Shown piece after piece: positions 13,766-22,036 of a stretch of 24,551 nucleotides of DNA. The translations under genes and the position numbers were made by a program. Origin of the DNA: a virus; the IMG/VR virus record IMGVR_UViG_3300037119_000595, positions 1 through 24,551 of that record. One strand, written 5' to 3'. A model generated the notes under the pieces. That model worked only from the letters and a program-made list of their open reading frames with translations. It had not been told where the DNA came from and made no database searches. The first letter of the stretch is position 1, and each line of letters starts with the position of its first letter.

Positions 13766-15236
13766 CGACGAGCAGATCGTTCAGTATGTGTTGGAGCATC
13801 CCAACACAGTAGGGATGATCGTCCCGCAGGAACCGAAGCGAGGGTTCCTGTCACGCATGCTTGGCGCGAATCAAGCTGTTCCTGTACTCGATCCCCGTCG
13901 ACCGGCGGGAAACACGTCGTACACGTCTGGTGGAACAATCGATGCTCCGAAGGGTGACGGTGAGGCAGGCTCATCCCGTGGTGGTCTGAGTCGCGATGTC
14001 GTTCCCGCGCTAGCCACTCGATCACAGGCGTTCCTCGTCTATGACGAGATGGTCAACGGTGACGCGGCAGTCGATGTATCTCTACGTGCGGCGAAGACAC
14101 CCGTCATGGGTGCATCCTATTTCGTAGAGGCTTTCGATCAGTCGCCCGAAGCTGCCGACATCGCGGAGTTCGTGGCGTTCAATCTGTTGCACGGATCGAA
14201 CAGCCCGTTCCTCAACGTGCTTGAGGACATCCTCCGCATGTATGAGTACGGATTCTCCGTGCTTGAGAAGGTGTACGAGGAACGAGAGTGGGCACCGAAG
14301 CGCACTGGCGCGAATCGCAAGAAGTACACGATGCTGCGCAAGTTGAGCGCACGGCCCACTGCCACGATCAAGGAGATCAAGTACGACAACAACGGTGGGC
14401 CAGTAGAGATTCTACAGTCTGCTGTGCAGGCCGATGGTAAGGCCGTCGACAAGACGATCCCCATCGAGCAGGCCATCATCTTCACCCATAATCGCAAGGG
14501 CGGCAACCTTGAGGGCAAGTCGCTACTTCGTACTGCGTATCGTCCTTGGTACTTCAAGAACAATCTGTACAACATCGACGGTATCCAGAAGGAACGGCAC
14601 GGCATGGGGTTCCCCGTGATCGAGCTTCCTGCTGGTTACAAGGAAGCGGATAAGACTGCTGCACTTGAACTGGTGCGCAACATCCGCACGAACGAACATG
14701 GTGGCGCAGTCCTTCCGCCTGGATGGGTACTGCGCTTCCTAGAGCTTCCCGGCCAGCCGGTCGACGTGATGAGATCGATCGAACACCACAACGGGACGAT
14801 CATGCTCAACACGATGACGCAGTTCCTGTTGCTTGGTCTGGAAGGTTCCGGCGGTGGTAGGGCCACGTCTGGTTCACACCAAGACATGTTCAACAAGTCG
14901 CTGCGATATGTAGCGAACCAGATATGCGACAGCGTGAACTTGTACTGTGTGCCCTACCTCGTCGGCTACAACTTCAAGACGGACAAGTTCCCGAAGCTAC
15001 GCGCACGCAACCTTGGTGAGACGAAGGACTTGCAGCAGTGGGCTTCGGCCATGAGCAACTTGAAGAAGAACGGACTGATCACCTACACGCCTGAGACTGA
15101 AGAGTGGGTGCGCGAGATCGCTGACGCTCCGCTCACACCGGGCGATCCAGATGCGGATGCTGCACGCGGTGCAAGTTCCGATCCCGGTCGGCTCAATGCA
15201 CGTGATGATGCCGCGACCGATAACGCGGAGGGCTAA
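13752..15236 (+). CDS. portal protein (DUF935/Mu gp29-like)
   Basis: This 494-residue protein forms the dodecameric channel at one head vertex through which DNA enters and leaves. The middle carries EGKSLLRTAYRPWYFKNNL, a hallmark of the DUF935 (Mu gp29-type) portal family, preceded by 'PVMGASYFVEA' and 'EDILRMYEYGFSVLEKVY', which fit the clip and stem regions. The C-terminal 'LKKNGLITYTPETEEWVRE' helix and acidic, Ala-rich tail are also usual. Start ATG 13752 lies inside the end of the terminase gene. The stop TAA overlaps the protease ATG (TAATG). Length is close to that of known relatives. Confidence 0.92.
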   Translation: MAVISDEQIVQYVLEHPNTVGMIVPQEPKRGFLSRMLGANQAVPVLDPRRPAGNTSYTSGGTIDAPKGDGEAGSSRGGLSRDVVPALATRSQAFLVYDEMVNGDAAVDVSLRAAKTPVMGASYFVEAFDQSPEAADIAEFVAFNLLHGSNSPFLNVLEDILRMYEYGFSVLEKVYEEREWAPKRTGANRKKYTMLRKLSARPTATIKEIKYDNNGGPVEILQSAVQADGKAVDKTIPIEQAIIFTHNRKGGNLEGKSLLRTAYRPWYFKNNLYNIDGIQKERHGMGFPVIELPAGYKEADKTAALELVRNIRTNEHGGAVLPPGWVLRFLELPGQPVDVMRSIEHHNGTIMLNTMTQFLLLGLEGSGGGRATSGSHQDMFNKSLRYVANQICDSVNLYCVPYLVGYNFKTDKFPKLRARNLGETKDLQQWASAMSNLKKNGLITYTPETEEWVREIADAPLTPGDPDADAARGASSDPGRLNARDDAATDNAEG

Positions 15237-16897
15237 TGAAGAGTTACCCACAGATCGTTTCAACTATCACGTCTACGCCGTGGATGATGATGCCCAACGC
15301 GTTGCAGATGATGCTTGAGATCGTCGAGGCTCATCTCAATGGGACGGTACACATCGATAACGACGTGCGTGATACACGCGTGAAGCTCCCTGCACGTCAG
15401 GGTGCTATCGGCGTGTTGCAGTTGCATGGGCCTATCTTCCCGAAGGCCAACATGATGACGCAGATGAGCGGGGCCACTTCGCTTGAAGAGTGGTCTGGTC
15501 AGTTCCAGCAGATGATCGCAGATGATTCTATCTCTGCCATCTTGCTCGACATCGATTCGCCCGGTGGATCGTCCATGATGATCCCTGAGACTGCACAGAT
15601 GATTCGTGAGGCTCGGGAGGTCAAGCCGATCTACGCTGTGGCGAACACGATGGCGGGGAGTGCAGCTTACGGCTTGGCCGCACAAGCCACACAGTTGTTC
15701 GCCTCGCCATCTTCTGTGGTTGGTTCCATCGGTACGTACATGGTGCATACCGATACGTCGGAACTGGCAGAGAAGATGGGCGTCAAGCAGACGGTCATCA
15801 AGGCAGGACGCTTCAAGGCTGTCGACATGGAAACACTCGATGCCGATGCCAAGCAGTACATGCAGGAACTTGTCGGTGACATCAACGATGTCTTCATCAA
15901 CGAGATTGCACTGGGTCGCAACCTATCGTCGGATGCGATCAAGGGAACGGAGGCCCGTATCTATGCACCCCGACAGGCTGTCGAGGTTGGCATTGCTGAT
16001 GGGGTTGCATCGTTCGATGAAGTTCTCAGTGATCTAGTTGAGCAAGCAGGAGGTGGTCAACAGAGCGGCGTCTCGTTCGCGTCATCCAACGGTGGCACAG
16101 GGTGGTATCAGTTCACCCCTCGGCCTCATGCATCCTACGATGCAGACAAGGAACACTCGGAACCCGGCACTGGGTTGGGCGGCGAGCCTACTCCACGTGA
16201 GCCGCCTGAAACTGGTGATCCCGCCATCGTGGGTGGATGGAGGCGCGATTCACCTCCCGCAGCATTCGAACCGGAAACGGAGGAAGCAGTGAATAGAGAG
16301 TGGCTGATTCGTCAGGCAACAACTCTCGGTATCGCGTTCGATGAGGACACGACCGATGAGATGCTTGCTGAAGCGGTCGAGTCGCGGATGGCTGAGATTG
16401 TGGTGCCTCTCAACGATGCAACACAGCACGCACAGCAGGCACGTGACTTCGAGCGCGACTATCCTGAGCATGCTCGGCAGCTTCGCGAGATGCAGGATAG
16501 GGAGCGTGCTGGCGCAGCCAGTGCGTTCGCAAACATGTACGAGAGGTTCGATGGTCAGAACCGTGGCTTCTCGCCTCTCGTCCGTGATCAGATTGTCCAG
16601 TCTCATGAGAGGGCCGCTGCACGTACGTTCAGCGTGACCGATCTTCGTGAACTACTCGACACGGTTTCGTCGGGTGAGGCAGTCGTGCAGTACGGTGAGA
16701 TCGGTTCGACTCGGCAGATCGACTCGGACGGATCGGACGAGGTGACGGGTGACTTCACTGTGGATCGCAAGCGATTCACTGATCTCGTCAAGCAGGCAAT
16801 GACGGAGGACAACCTGGATCGTGCGGCAGCAGTGGCGCATGTGTCGCAGGCACATCCCGATCTTGCGCGTGCATACGCGCATGGGCACACACGCTAG
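15236..16897 (+). CDS. S49-family head maturation protease fused to scaffold domain
   Basis: This 553-residue protein is organised like lambda gpC. Residues about 55-260 are an S49 (SppA-like) peptidase: LLDIDSPGGS (103-112), then MAGSAAYGLA with nucleophile Ser142, a PSSVVGSIGTY segment (158-168) and AGRFKA with Lys194 as the likely general base. The 52-residue Ser-Lys spacing equals that of the lambda gpC dyad. A Gly/Pro/acidic linker (about 285-350) precedes a helical, charged scaffold-like region (352-553). A second start at GTG 16289 probably yields that region alone. It processes the scaffold and portal-proximal proteins during prohead maturation. ATG 15236 overlaps the portal stop. Confidence 0.92.
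   Translation: MKSYPQIVSTITSTPWMMMPNALQMMLEIVEAHLNGTVHIDNDVRDTRVKLPARQGAIGVLQLHGPIFPKANMMTQMSGATSLEEWSGQFQQMIADDSISAILLDIDSPGGSSMMIPETAQMIREAREVKPIYAVANTMAGSAAYGLAAQATQLFASPSSVVGSIGTYMVHTDTSELAEKMGVKQTVIKAGRFKAVDMETLDADAKQYMQELVGDINDVFINEIALGRNLSSDAIKGTEARIYAPRQAVEVGIADGVASFDEVLSDLVEQAGGGQQSGVSFASSNGGTGWYQFTPRPHASYDADKEHSEPGTGLGGEPTPREPPETGDPAIVGGWRRDSPPAAFEPETEEAVNREWLIRQATTLGIAFDEDTTDEMLAEAVESRMAEIVVPLNDATQHAQQARDFERDYPEHARQLREMQDRERAGAASAFANMYERFDGQNRGFSPLVRDQIVQSHERAAARTFSVTDLRELLDTVSSGEAVVQYGEIGSTRQIDSDGSDEVTGDFTVDRKRFTDLVKQAMTEDNLDRAAAVAHVSQAHPDLARAYAHGHTR
16277..16284 (+). promoter_or_regulatory. internal ribosome binding site for a nested scaffold gene
   Basis: ACGGAGGA lies inside the protease gene, with GGAGG at 16279-16283 and 5 bases to an in-frame GTG at 16289. 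Sequence and spacing are as good as for the main genes of this window. It falls exactly at the border between the linker and the helical scaffold region. Confidence 0.7.
16289..16897 (+). CDS. nested scaffold protein (Nu3-like), in frame within the protease gene
   Basis: Starting at GTG 16289 (codon 352 of the protease), this frame gives a 202-residue protein with the composition of a phage scaffold: highly charged, helical, Gln/Glu/Arg/Ala-rich (QHAQQARDFERDYPEHARQL), without Cys. The lambda Nu3 scaffold is made in just this way from inside gene C. Scaffold proteins direct capsid assembly and are later cleaved or expelled. The evidence is the well placed GGAGGA site, the domain border at this point and the absence of any other scaffold gene before the capsid gene. 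Production in vivo is inferred. Confidence 0.68.
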   Translation: MNREWLIRQATTLGIAFDEDTTDEMLAEAVESRMAEIVVPLNDATQHAQQARDFERDYPEHARQLREMQDRERAGAASAFANMYERFDGQNRGFSPLVRDQIVQSHERAAARTFSVTDLRELLDTVSSGEAVVQYGEIGSTRQIDSDGSDEVTGDFTVDRKRFTDLVKQAMTEDNLDRAAAVAHVSQAHPDLARAYAHGHTR

Positions 16898-16914
16898 AAG
16901 GGAGGTAAGGACAC

Positions 16915-17310
16915 ATGCCGCCTAGCAAGACTCGTAACTACATTCAGGACAAGGGGTACGACGCAGCCGAAGCTCTCACCAAGTTTCGTGCAGTGAAGTT
17001 CACCGCTGCTGAGACTGTTGGCCCCGTCACTGCTGACACCGATATCATCGCTGGTGTTGTGCAGCATGATGTAACCGCAGGAGAGATTCTGCGCGGCAAG
17101 GGTGCGTCCATCGCTGTCGAAGGCGATACGCTGATGGAGTGCACGGCGAACATCGCCATTGGTGCACTCGTCGTCATCAGCGCCAACGGACGTGCAACGA
17201 CAGGCACGGCTGGTGATCGAGTGGTTGGTCACTGTGTCGAGGCAAACGCCGACGGAGCCGGTGGGTTCGCGAGGGTTCATCTCTCGCCTGCTGCTGGTAT
17301 CCACCCGTAG
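16915..17310 (+). CDS. capsid decoration (cement) protein
   Basis: This 131-residue protein starts at ATG 16915 after GGGAGG. The sequence is dominated by short strands and small residues (FTAAETVGPVTADTDIIAGV, GDTLMECTANIAIGALVVIS, VVGHCVEANADGAGGFARVH). This matches the DUF2190-type decoration proteins that bind trimer positions on expanded HK97-fold capsids, the functional counterpart of lambda gpD. Position between protease/scaffold and the major capsid protein is exactly that of gpD. Length is typical (about 110-140 residues). No catalytic residues. Confidence 0.82.
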   Translation: MPPSKTRNYIQDKGYDAAEALTKFRAVKFTAAETVGPVTADTDIIAGVVQHDVTAGEILRGKGASIAVEGDTLMECTANIAIGALVVISANGRATTGTAGDRVVGHCVEANADGAGGFARVHLSPAAGIHP

Positions 17311-17331
17311 AAAGGTAGGTGAGATAACGAC

Positions 17332-18336
17332 ATGTTCTACGATCCCGGTACCTTGTATGTCGACCCATGGCTGACAGACTTCTCGGTCGGCTATGGCTCG
17401 CCTACTCTCATCGGGCTTCGCCTGATGCCGCTGGCACCTGTCAACACGCAGTCAGCGAAGTATCGCGTGTTCGACAAGTCCGGTCGCGTTCGCTTCCCGT
17501 CTCGTCGTGAGCCGGGTGCCGTTGCGAACGAGGTTCGCGGTAGGCGTTGGAGCGAGGACTCGTTCAAGACGCGCGAGCATTCGCTTCAGGCCGCAGTTGC
17601 TGATGAGGAATATCAGCAGCTTGGTTCGCAGGGTGGTCTTGCGAACAGTGCAAACGGTGGTGCAATCCAGTTCAATCCGGGTGAGGATGCTGCAACGCAG
17701 ACGCTCGACTCGCTTCTGCTTGAGCATGAGATTGCAACCGCTGCACTACTTCGCAACACGGCAACGTATCCCGTGGGCAACACGGTCACGCTGGTTACAG
17801 CAGATCAGTGGGACAACTACGCGGGTGCAACGTCGAACCCCATCGACATCGTTCGTGCCGCGGTCAACAAGATCACAGTGCTGACGGGTCAGGCACCGAA
17901 CCGCATGGCAATGGGTTCACCGGGCCAGGGATGGCTTGAGAACCACCCCGACATGGTGGCGCGCTTCACGAACTTCGCGCTCACCGATGACGGTGCATTC
18001 CGTGCGCTCACGGGCTACGACGGTGAGATGATTCTCATCGGTGACGACTACTACAACGACGACGACATTCAGGAGTCCACCACCAACCTTGTGTCGGTGT
18101 GGGGCAAGGATGTCTGGCTCGGCTACGTCAACGACTCGTTGGGCCAGAACGATCTGTCCTTCGGGAAGACGTTCGCACAGACGTATCCCGATGGTACTAC
18201 TCGTCCCGTCGACAGATGGCGCGAAGAGGGCCGCAAGTCCGATCTCGTCCGCACATCGTGGAAGTGGGACTTGAAGGTCACGTTCTCATCCGCAGGCTAT
18301 CTGATCAAGGATGCCTTCGGTTCATCCGCGTGGTGA
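17332..18336 (+). CDS. major capsid protein (HK97 fold)
   Basis: This 334-residue protein starts at ATG 17332, with AAGGTAGG upstream. It fits a lambda gpE-like capsid subunit. An N-terminal arm (FYDPGTLYVDPWLTDFSVGY) is followed by an extended loop with many Arg/Ser, a spine helix region (TQTLDSLLLEHEIATAALL), an A-domain segment with NRMAMGSPGQGWLENHPDMV, and a C-terminal strand WKWDLKVTFSSAGYLIKDA that is characteristic of the family. Size and place between the decoration protein and connector genes support the call. No N-terminal scaffold (delta) domain is present, which fits the separate scaffold encoded with the protease. Confidence 0.9.
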   Translation: MFYDPGTLYVDPWLTDFSVGYGSPTLIGLRLMPLAPVNTQSAKYRVFDKSGRVRFPSRREPGAVANEVRGRRWSEDSFKTREHSLQAAVADEEYQQLGSQGGLANSANGGAIQFNPGEDAATQTLDSLLLEHEIATAALLRNTATYPVGNTVTLVTADQWDNYAGATSNPIDIVRAAVNKITVLTGQAPNRMAMGSPGQGWLENHPDMVARFTNFALTDDGAFRALTGYDGEMILIGDDYYNDDDIQESTTNLVSVWGKDVWLGYVNDSLGQNDLSFGKTFAQTYPDGTTRPVDRWREEGRKSDLVRTSWKWDLKVTFSSAGYLIKDAFGSSAW

Positions 18337-18348
18337 TAGGAGAGAATC

Positions 18349-18786
18349 ATGGCGCGACCGCGTAACGAGAAGAAGGAAGAGTCCGAGTTCTACGCATGGA
18401 GCAACATCTACTACGGTGGCGAGACTGAAGAGCGTACTGCACCGAACGGTAGTACTCGCAAGATCGTGGTGAGTCGCAACATCGTGGAATGCGGACAGCC
18501 TGTGTCACAGGCACAGCTTGGCCTGGATGATGATGAATGGGCGCATCTGCTGGAAGGACAGTCGGTGCGTCCATATCCTCTTCCCGCGGGTACCGACGAG
18601 CATACGTCGGCACATCGTGCAGTCATGCGCATGATCGTGGACGAGGAAGGCGAGATCGATCCCAACAAGCTGATGGCGTTGACGGGTGCACAGCATGGTG
18701 CAATCGTCACGCTGCCCCCTGCAATGCACGGGCCTGCGTCGGAAGACGCACCTGTGTTGGGTGAGGATAAGCCCGAGGGGGCGTAG
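18349..18786 (+). CDS. hypothetical protein between capsid and connector genes
   Basis: This 145-residue acidic protein starts at ATG 18349 with GGAGAG upstream. Residues about 14-65 look like a small beta domain (FYAWSNIYYGGETEERTA ... KIVVSRNIVECGQPVS). The middle is helical (LGLDDDEWAHLLEGQSVRPY), and the C-terminus is Pro/Glu-rich and probably flexible. The family is not recognised. The position is where many long-tailed phages encode a small head-completion or capsid-accessory protein. The following gene starts 2 bases after the stop, so translation is probably coupled. Confidence 0.62.
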   Translation: MARPRNEKKEESEFYAWSNIYYGGETEERTAPNGSTRKIVVSRNIVECGQPVSQAQLGLDDDEWAHLLEGQSVRPYPLPAGTDEHTSAHRAVMRMIVDEEGEIDPNKLMALTGAQHGAIVTLPPAMHGPASEDAPVLGEDKPEGA

Positions 18787-18788
18787 CG

Positions 18789-19223
18789 ATGCCGTTTGTC
18801 AGCGATGCAGATGTGCAAGTTCATCTGCCGTATGACAAGCTGAAGATAGAGACTATCCCTGACGATCTGATCCAGTGCAAGCTTGACTCGGAGAGGATCG
18901 TCAGGGGTTATCTCGCTGGCGTTGTCGATTCGGCAGTACTTGCGTCTTGGGCTACACCCGAGACGACACCTGAAGTCATTCGTGCTATCACGGGACGCTT
19001 CTGTGCTGCTCTGATCTATCGCACACGTTACAGCGAGAATCGTCTTGGTGATCCCGAGTTTGCACAGAACAAGTACCAAGAGGCGATGGACTTGCTGATG
19101 AAGGTGATCAACGGAACGCTACCCATTCCTGATGTCGAGATCGGCACGAACTTCGACAACACGTGGTTCTGGCCGAACGACACAACAGACGATCCTAAGT
19201 TCACGATGGCTGACCAATACTGA
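18789..19223 (+). CDS. head-tail connector/adaptor protein (gp36/gp6-like)
   Basis: This 144-residue protein starts at ATG 18789. The pattern FVSDADVQVHLPYDKLKIET, 'IPDDLIQCKLDSERIVRGYL' and a long helix with 'EVIRAITGRFCAALIYRTRY' is that of the helical adaptor proteins (DUF1320/gp6-like) that stack under the portal. The C-terminal tail is extended. Its place between the capsid and tail-completion genes fits. The precise subfamily (Mu gp36-like or HK97 gp6-like) cannot be settled by eye. The stop precedes the next start by 5 bases. Confidence 0.75.
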   Translation: MPFVSDADVQVHLPYDKLKIETIPDDLIQCKLDSERIVRGYLAGVVDSAVLASWATPETTPEVIRAITGRFCAALIYRTRYSENRLGDPEFAQNKYQEAMDLLMKVINGTLPIPDVEIGTNFDNTWFWPNDTTDDPKFTMADQY

Positions 19224-19228
19224 TCTCG

Positions 19229-19828
19229 ATGGGCGCACACATCACATGGGTGTGGGAACCTGACCCTGGCGTATATGCGAGCGCCATGTATCGGACAGCG
19301 GATGCGTTGCGCAACCCTGCTGCACCATTGCTGTTCGCTGCGAAGCAGATGCAGGAAGAGATCAAGGCATCTTTCCTCTCGCAGACTTCACCCGATGGTA
19401 GGCAATGGGTGGACTGGTCGGACAAGTACAGGCCCATTGCGGAGGCGTATCCCAACGTCGGCATCCTACGTCGAGATGAACATCTGTACGAAGCAGCTAT
19501 TGACGAGGATGCATTCGTCATCACGGGTGACACTCTGTTCTATGACACAAAGGGATGGCCGTGGTCGACGGGTAAGAATCGCATCCAGTACGGGTGGGTG
19601 CATCAGGATGGATCGGATGCAGCTAACATCGAACAGCGACAGTTCGTAGGAGTTAGTGTTGAAGGCAATCGCATCATCCTGAACGCATTCGGTGAGTGGT
19701 TCGATAACGTGTTGGCGCTGTATCTCACCCCGTCTGGTGGTCTAGGCATTCGTGGTCGTAGCTCACTGGGTACGTTCGTTCCGATGGAAGCGATGACGTT
19801 CCGTCCAGGGCGTCGTAGGCTCCGGTAA
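19229..19828 (+). CDS. virion morphogenesis / head-tail joining protein (Mu gpG-like)
   Basis: This 199-residue protein starts at ATG 19229; the Shine-Dalgarno is poor, so coupling to the upstream gene is likely. Key segments are a helix ending 'EIKASFLSQTSPDGRQWVDW' followed by SDKYRP, 'GILRRDEHLYEAA' and 'FYDTKGWPWSTGKNRIQYGWVHQDG'. These match the 'F....sPDG..W..Ls..Y' ... 'IL..tG.L' ... 'Y...hq.G' layout of the Mu gpG / phage virion morphogenesis family (Pfam05069-type), which acts in tail completion and head-tail joining. The C-terminus RPGRRRLR is basic. Length is somewhat above the usual 150-180 residues. Confidence 0.78.
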   Translation: MGAHITWVWEPDPGVYASAMYRTADALRNPAAPLLFAAKQMQEEIKASFLSQTSPDGRQWVDWSDKYRPIAEAYPNVGILRRDEHLYEAAIDEDAFVITGDTLFYDTKGWPWSTGKNRIQYGWVHQDGSDAANIEQRQFVGVSVEGNRIILNAFGEWFDNVLALYLTPSGGLGIRGRSSLGTFVPMEAMTFRPGRRRLR

Positions 19829-20283
19829 TGGCACAGGATTTCCATGACATCCTTCAACCATTCGACTACATCATTCAGATGCTCAAGGACGCACAGCCTG
19901 CCCTCGGCCTTGAGTATGTTGCAGAGAATGATGAGGACTTGCTCCCGGTCTATCCTGCCGCTCTCGTACAAGCAGATCGAACCGACCGGCAGATTCACAG
20001 CACGAACATGTTTCGTGTGGAGTTTCACCTGGACATATGGGTGTTCCACGCCGAACTATCCGTCGATACGGCGACACGATCTCGCAAGGACATTCAACTC
20101 GCAACCGATATCCGTAAGTTGCTTCATTCGGATAGGACGCTAGGAGGCCACATCATCCACGGATTCGTAGACGGTGAGTTTCCTGGCCTCTCGGCGCGAG
20201 TGACCGACATGGGTCAGACAGGGATTGTGACGACACGATTGACGTGGAGTGGATCGAATCGTGTCTTGTTCGATCAATCATAA
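19828..20283 (+). CDS. tail terminator protein (probable)
   Basis: This 151-residue protein starts at ATG 19828, overlapping the preceding TAA (TAATG). An alpha/beta arrangement with an N-terminal helix, a 'MFRVEFHLDIWVF' strand pair, a helix 'RSRKDIQLATDIRKLL' and a final strand 'GIVTTRLTWSGSNRVLF' resembles tail terminator proteins (lambda gpU / HK97-type), which cap the tail tube and set the joining surface to the head. Gene order (after the head-tail joining protein and before the tail tube) supports this. No search was run, so the call rests on fold-like pattern and position. Confidence 0.72.
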   Translation: MAQDFHDILQPFDYIIQMLKDAQPALGLEYVAENDEDLLPVYPAALVQADRTDRQIHSTNMFRVEFHLDIWVFHAELSVDTATRSRKDIQLATDIRKLLHSDRTLGGHIIHGFVDGEFPGLSARVTDMGQTGIVTTRLTWSGSNRVLFDQS

Positions 20284-20295
20284 GAAAGGCGGGAG

Positions 20296-20556
20296 ATGGC
20301 TTACACACTTGAAGTGAATCACCCGGACTTGCCGAAGGGTACCGAGATGGACTGCGACGGCATTCTGGTTGAGAACGGTTCGTCTCGTAAGCTCACAGCA
20401 GAAGATGAGCTTGCGTTTCTCGGACGTGTTGGCCGTAGCGTGAAGGACATCTACGGGCACGGTACGTTTGCGAAGCTCAGTGGTACAACTGAGCTTGACA
20501 CAAAGGCAGAGAAGACACAGGCTGCCGCTCTAGTGAAGGATGGAGGTGACAAGTAG
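20296..20556 (+). CDS. small hypothetical protein before the tail tube gene
   Basis: This 86-residue protein starts at ATG 20296 with AAAGGCGGGAG upstream. It follows a pattern I recall from small proteins near tail tube genes of actinobacterial phages: 'v....DfP.GTE....G......G....l...e...f..r.G.sv.d..g......sGt..l'. Here that appears as HPDLPKGTEMDCDG, ELAFLGRVGRSVKDIYG and FAKLSGTTEL. The function is not established. The last 20 residues are Lys/Ala-rich. The tail tube start follows directly after the stop, with the Shine-Dalgarno GGAGGT inside this gene. Confidence 0.65.
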   Translation: MAYTLEVNHPDLPKGTEMDCDGILVENGSSRKLTAEDELAFLGRVGRSVKDIYGHGTFAKLSGTTELDTKAEKTQAAALVKDGGDK

Positions 20557-21552
20557 ATGCCTGCGGGACTCGGCGGTGGAGGTAAGGTCGGTATCGCATT
20601 CGAGACGGTCATGGGTACGTACGTGGCCCCGTCTGTGTTCGTGCCTGTGCTGAGTGAATCACTCATGTACACGGAAGAGAAGTACAAGAGTGAGCAGATT
20701 CGTCAGCAGACGATTCACTCTGATGTCAAGCCTGCCCCGTACCACGTGGAAGGCTCAGTCGAGATGGAGGTTGACGTTCAGAACCTTCCATACTGGCTGT
20801 ATGCATCGAGGCACAACATCACGAAGACGGGCGCAGTGGCACCGTTCACGTACAAGTTCACACCGGGCAATCAGGGTTCCGCATCGACTGCGGCCTCTGG
20901 TGCTGTCGCAAGATCGGCTTCTATCACTGTCGTACGTAACAACGTGGTCTTCGGCTACGTCGGATGCGTCGTGGGTTCGTTTGAGTTCACGATCAGCGAC
21001 GAGGGCATCCTGATGGTCACGATGGAAGTCCTTGGTATGGGTGAGGCTGAAGAGTCTGCACCCTCCCCGACGTGGCTTGCACCTCAGTTGTACGGTGCGG
21101 ATGCATCGAACGTGTATCTCGCTGCATCGGCTACCACACCGACGTTCACTACGAACGACGTGAACTTCGATGGCTTCACATTCCGTGCGAACTACAATGC
21201 GGAAGCACAGAACCGCATCCGCTCGGATCGTCAGGCCAGCTACATCTCGTTCGGTATCACCGAGGCTGAAGTGGAGTCGGAGCTTGACTTCATTGATCGT
21301 ACGGACTACGACAACATGGTCAACAACGCATTCCGCGCGATCAAGCTAGAGGCCACGAACGATGGTGGACTCTTCTCGGCTGCAACACACGGCGTCAAGC
21401 TTCAGGGCAACCGCGTCTCGTTCGATACGTACGAGGTGAACCTTGAAGGGATGGGCGACCTGATCATGGCTGGATTCACTGGCAGCATGGTTGGCATTGC
21501 CGGTGGCGATGCCTATCAGATCGAGGTCAAGACCGCAGTCGACATCACCTAG
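20557..21552 (+). CDS. major tail tube protein
   Basis: This 331-residue protein starts at ATG 20557, directly after the previous stop, with GGAGGT 9 bases upstream. It polymerises into the tail tube. The N-terminus (GGGGKVGIAFETVMGTYVAP) is typical: 'iG...E..yGT...p..fip'. A mid segment 'VEGSVEMEVDVQNLPYWLYA' matches the '.G.i...l.....G.ll...lg' tube core. The C-terminal half adds another beta domain. Length is at the upper end for tube proteins, suggesting an extra surface domain. It is followed by tail chaperone and tape measure genes, as usual. Confidence 0.85.
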   Translation: MPAGLGGGGKVGIAFETVMGTYVAPSVFVPVLSESLMYTEEKYKSEQIRQQTIHSDVKPAPYHVEGSVEMEVDVQNLPYWLYASRHNITKTGAVAPFTYKFTPGNQGSASTAASGAVARSASITVVRNNVVFGYVGCVVGSFEFTISDEGILMVTMEVLGMGEAEESAPSPTWLAPQLYGADASNVYLAASATTPTFTTNDVNFDGFTFRANYNAEAQNRIRSDRQASYISFGITEAEVESELDFIDRTDYDNMVNNAFRAIKLEATNDGGLFSAATHGVKLQGNRVSFDTYEVNLEGMGDLIMAGFTGSMVGIAGGDAYQIEVKTAVDIT

Positions 21553-21571
21553 CACTACAAAGGAGAGAGTA

Positions 21572-22036
21572 ATGCCACGCGCTACCGTTTCGCACGACAC
21601 AGTTCGGCACAATCTGAAGACACTGCCCGATGGGTGGGTCGATCTACGCACCCTGACGTTCCATGAGATGAACACGCGGCAGGACATCGCCACGCGGATG
21701 TATCAGGAACAGACGACAGGGAAGAAGCAGAGCAAGCGCGACGAGGAAACCATTCGCGGTTACTTTGAGATCATGAACGTCGCAGTCACGGAGTACGAGT
21801 TCCGTAACTGCATCGTGGAACACAATCTCGAAGACGAGAACGGTGCACTGATCGACTTCACTCGTCCGATGCAGGCATGGCGTCTCGACCCGAAGATCGG
21901 GCAGGAGATCGATCGCATCATCGATGACATGAATATGATCGATGATGAGGATGATCTTGGCCCTTTGGAGAGTGTGCTTTCGCTGTCCTCATCAACCGAG
22001 GCGAACTCGCAGTCGTCACCTACGGAGAGCGAGTAG
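21572..22036 (+). CDS. tail assembly chaperone, short form (gpG-like)
   Basis: This 154-residue protein starts at ATG 21572, with AAGGAGAG upstream; extensions further upstream run into the tail tube gene and are not needed. It is helical and acidic (RDEETIRGYFEIMNVAVTEY, IDRIIDDMNMIDDEDDLG), ending in a Ser-rich tail. Lying between tail tube and tape measure, it corresponds to lambda gpG, which coats the tape measure during tail assembly. A -1 slippery heptamer at 21961-21967 diverts some ribosomes into the longer form; ribosomes that stay in frame terminate at TAG 22034-22036. Confidence 0.85.
   Translation: MPRATVSHDTVRHNLKTLPDGWVDLRTLTFHEMNTRQDIATRMYQEQTTGKKQSKRDEETIRGYFEIMNVAVTEYEFRNCIVEHNLEDENGALIDFTRPMQAWRLDPKIGQEIDRIIDDMNMIDDEDDLGPLESVLSLSSSTEANSQSSPTESE

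Noticed and set aside
21491-21571. Upstream extension of the tail chaperone into the tail tube gene
   Set aside because: AAGGAGAG followed by ATG 21572 gives a clear start; the extension is out-of-frame tail tube sequence.
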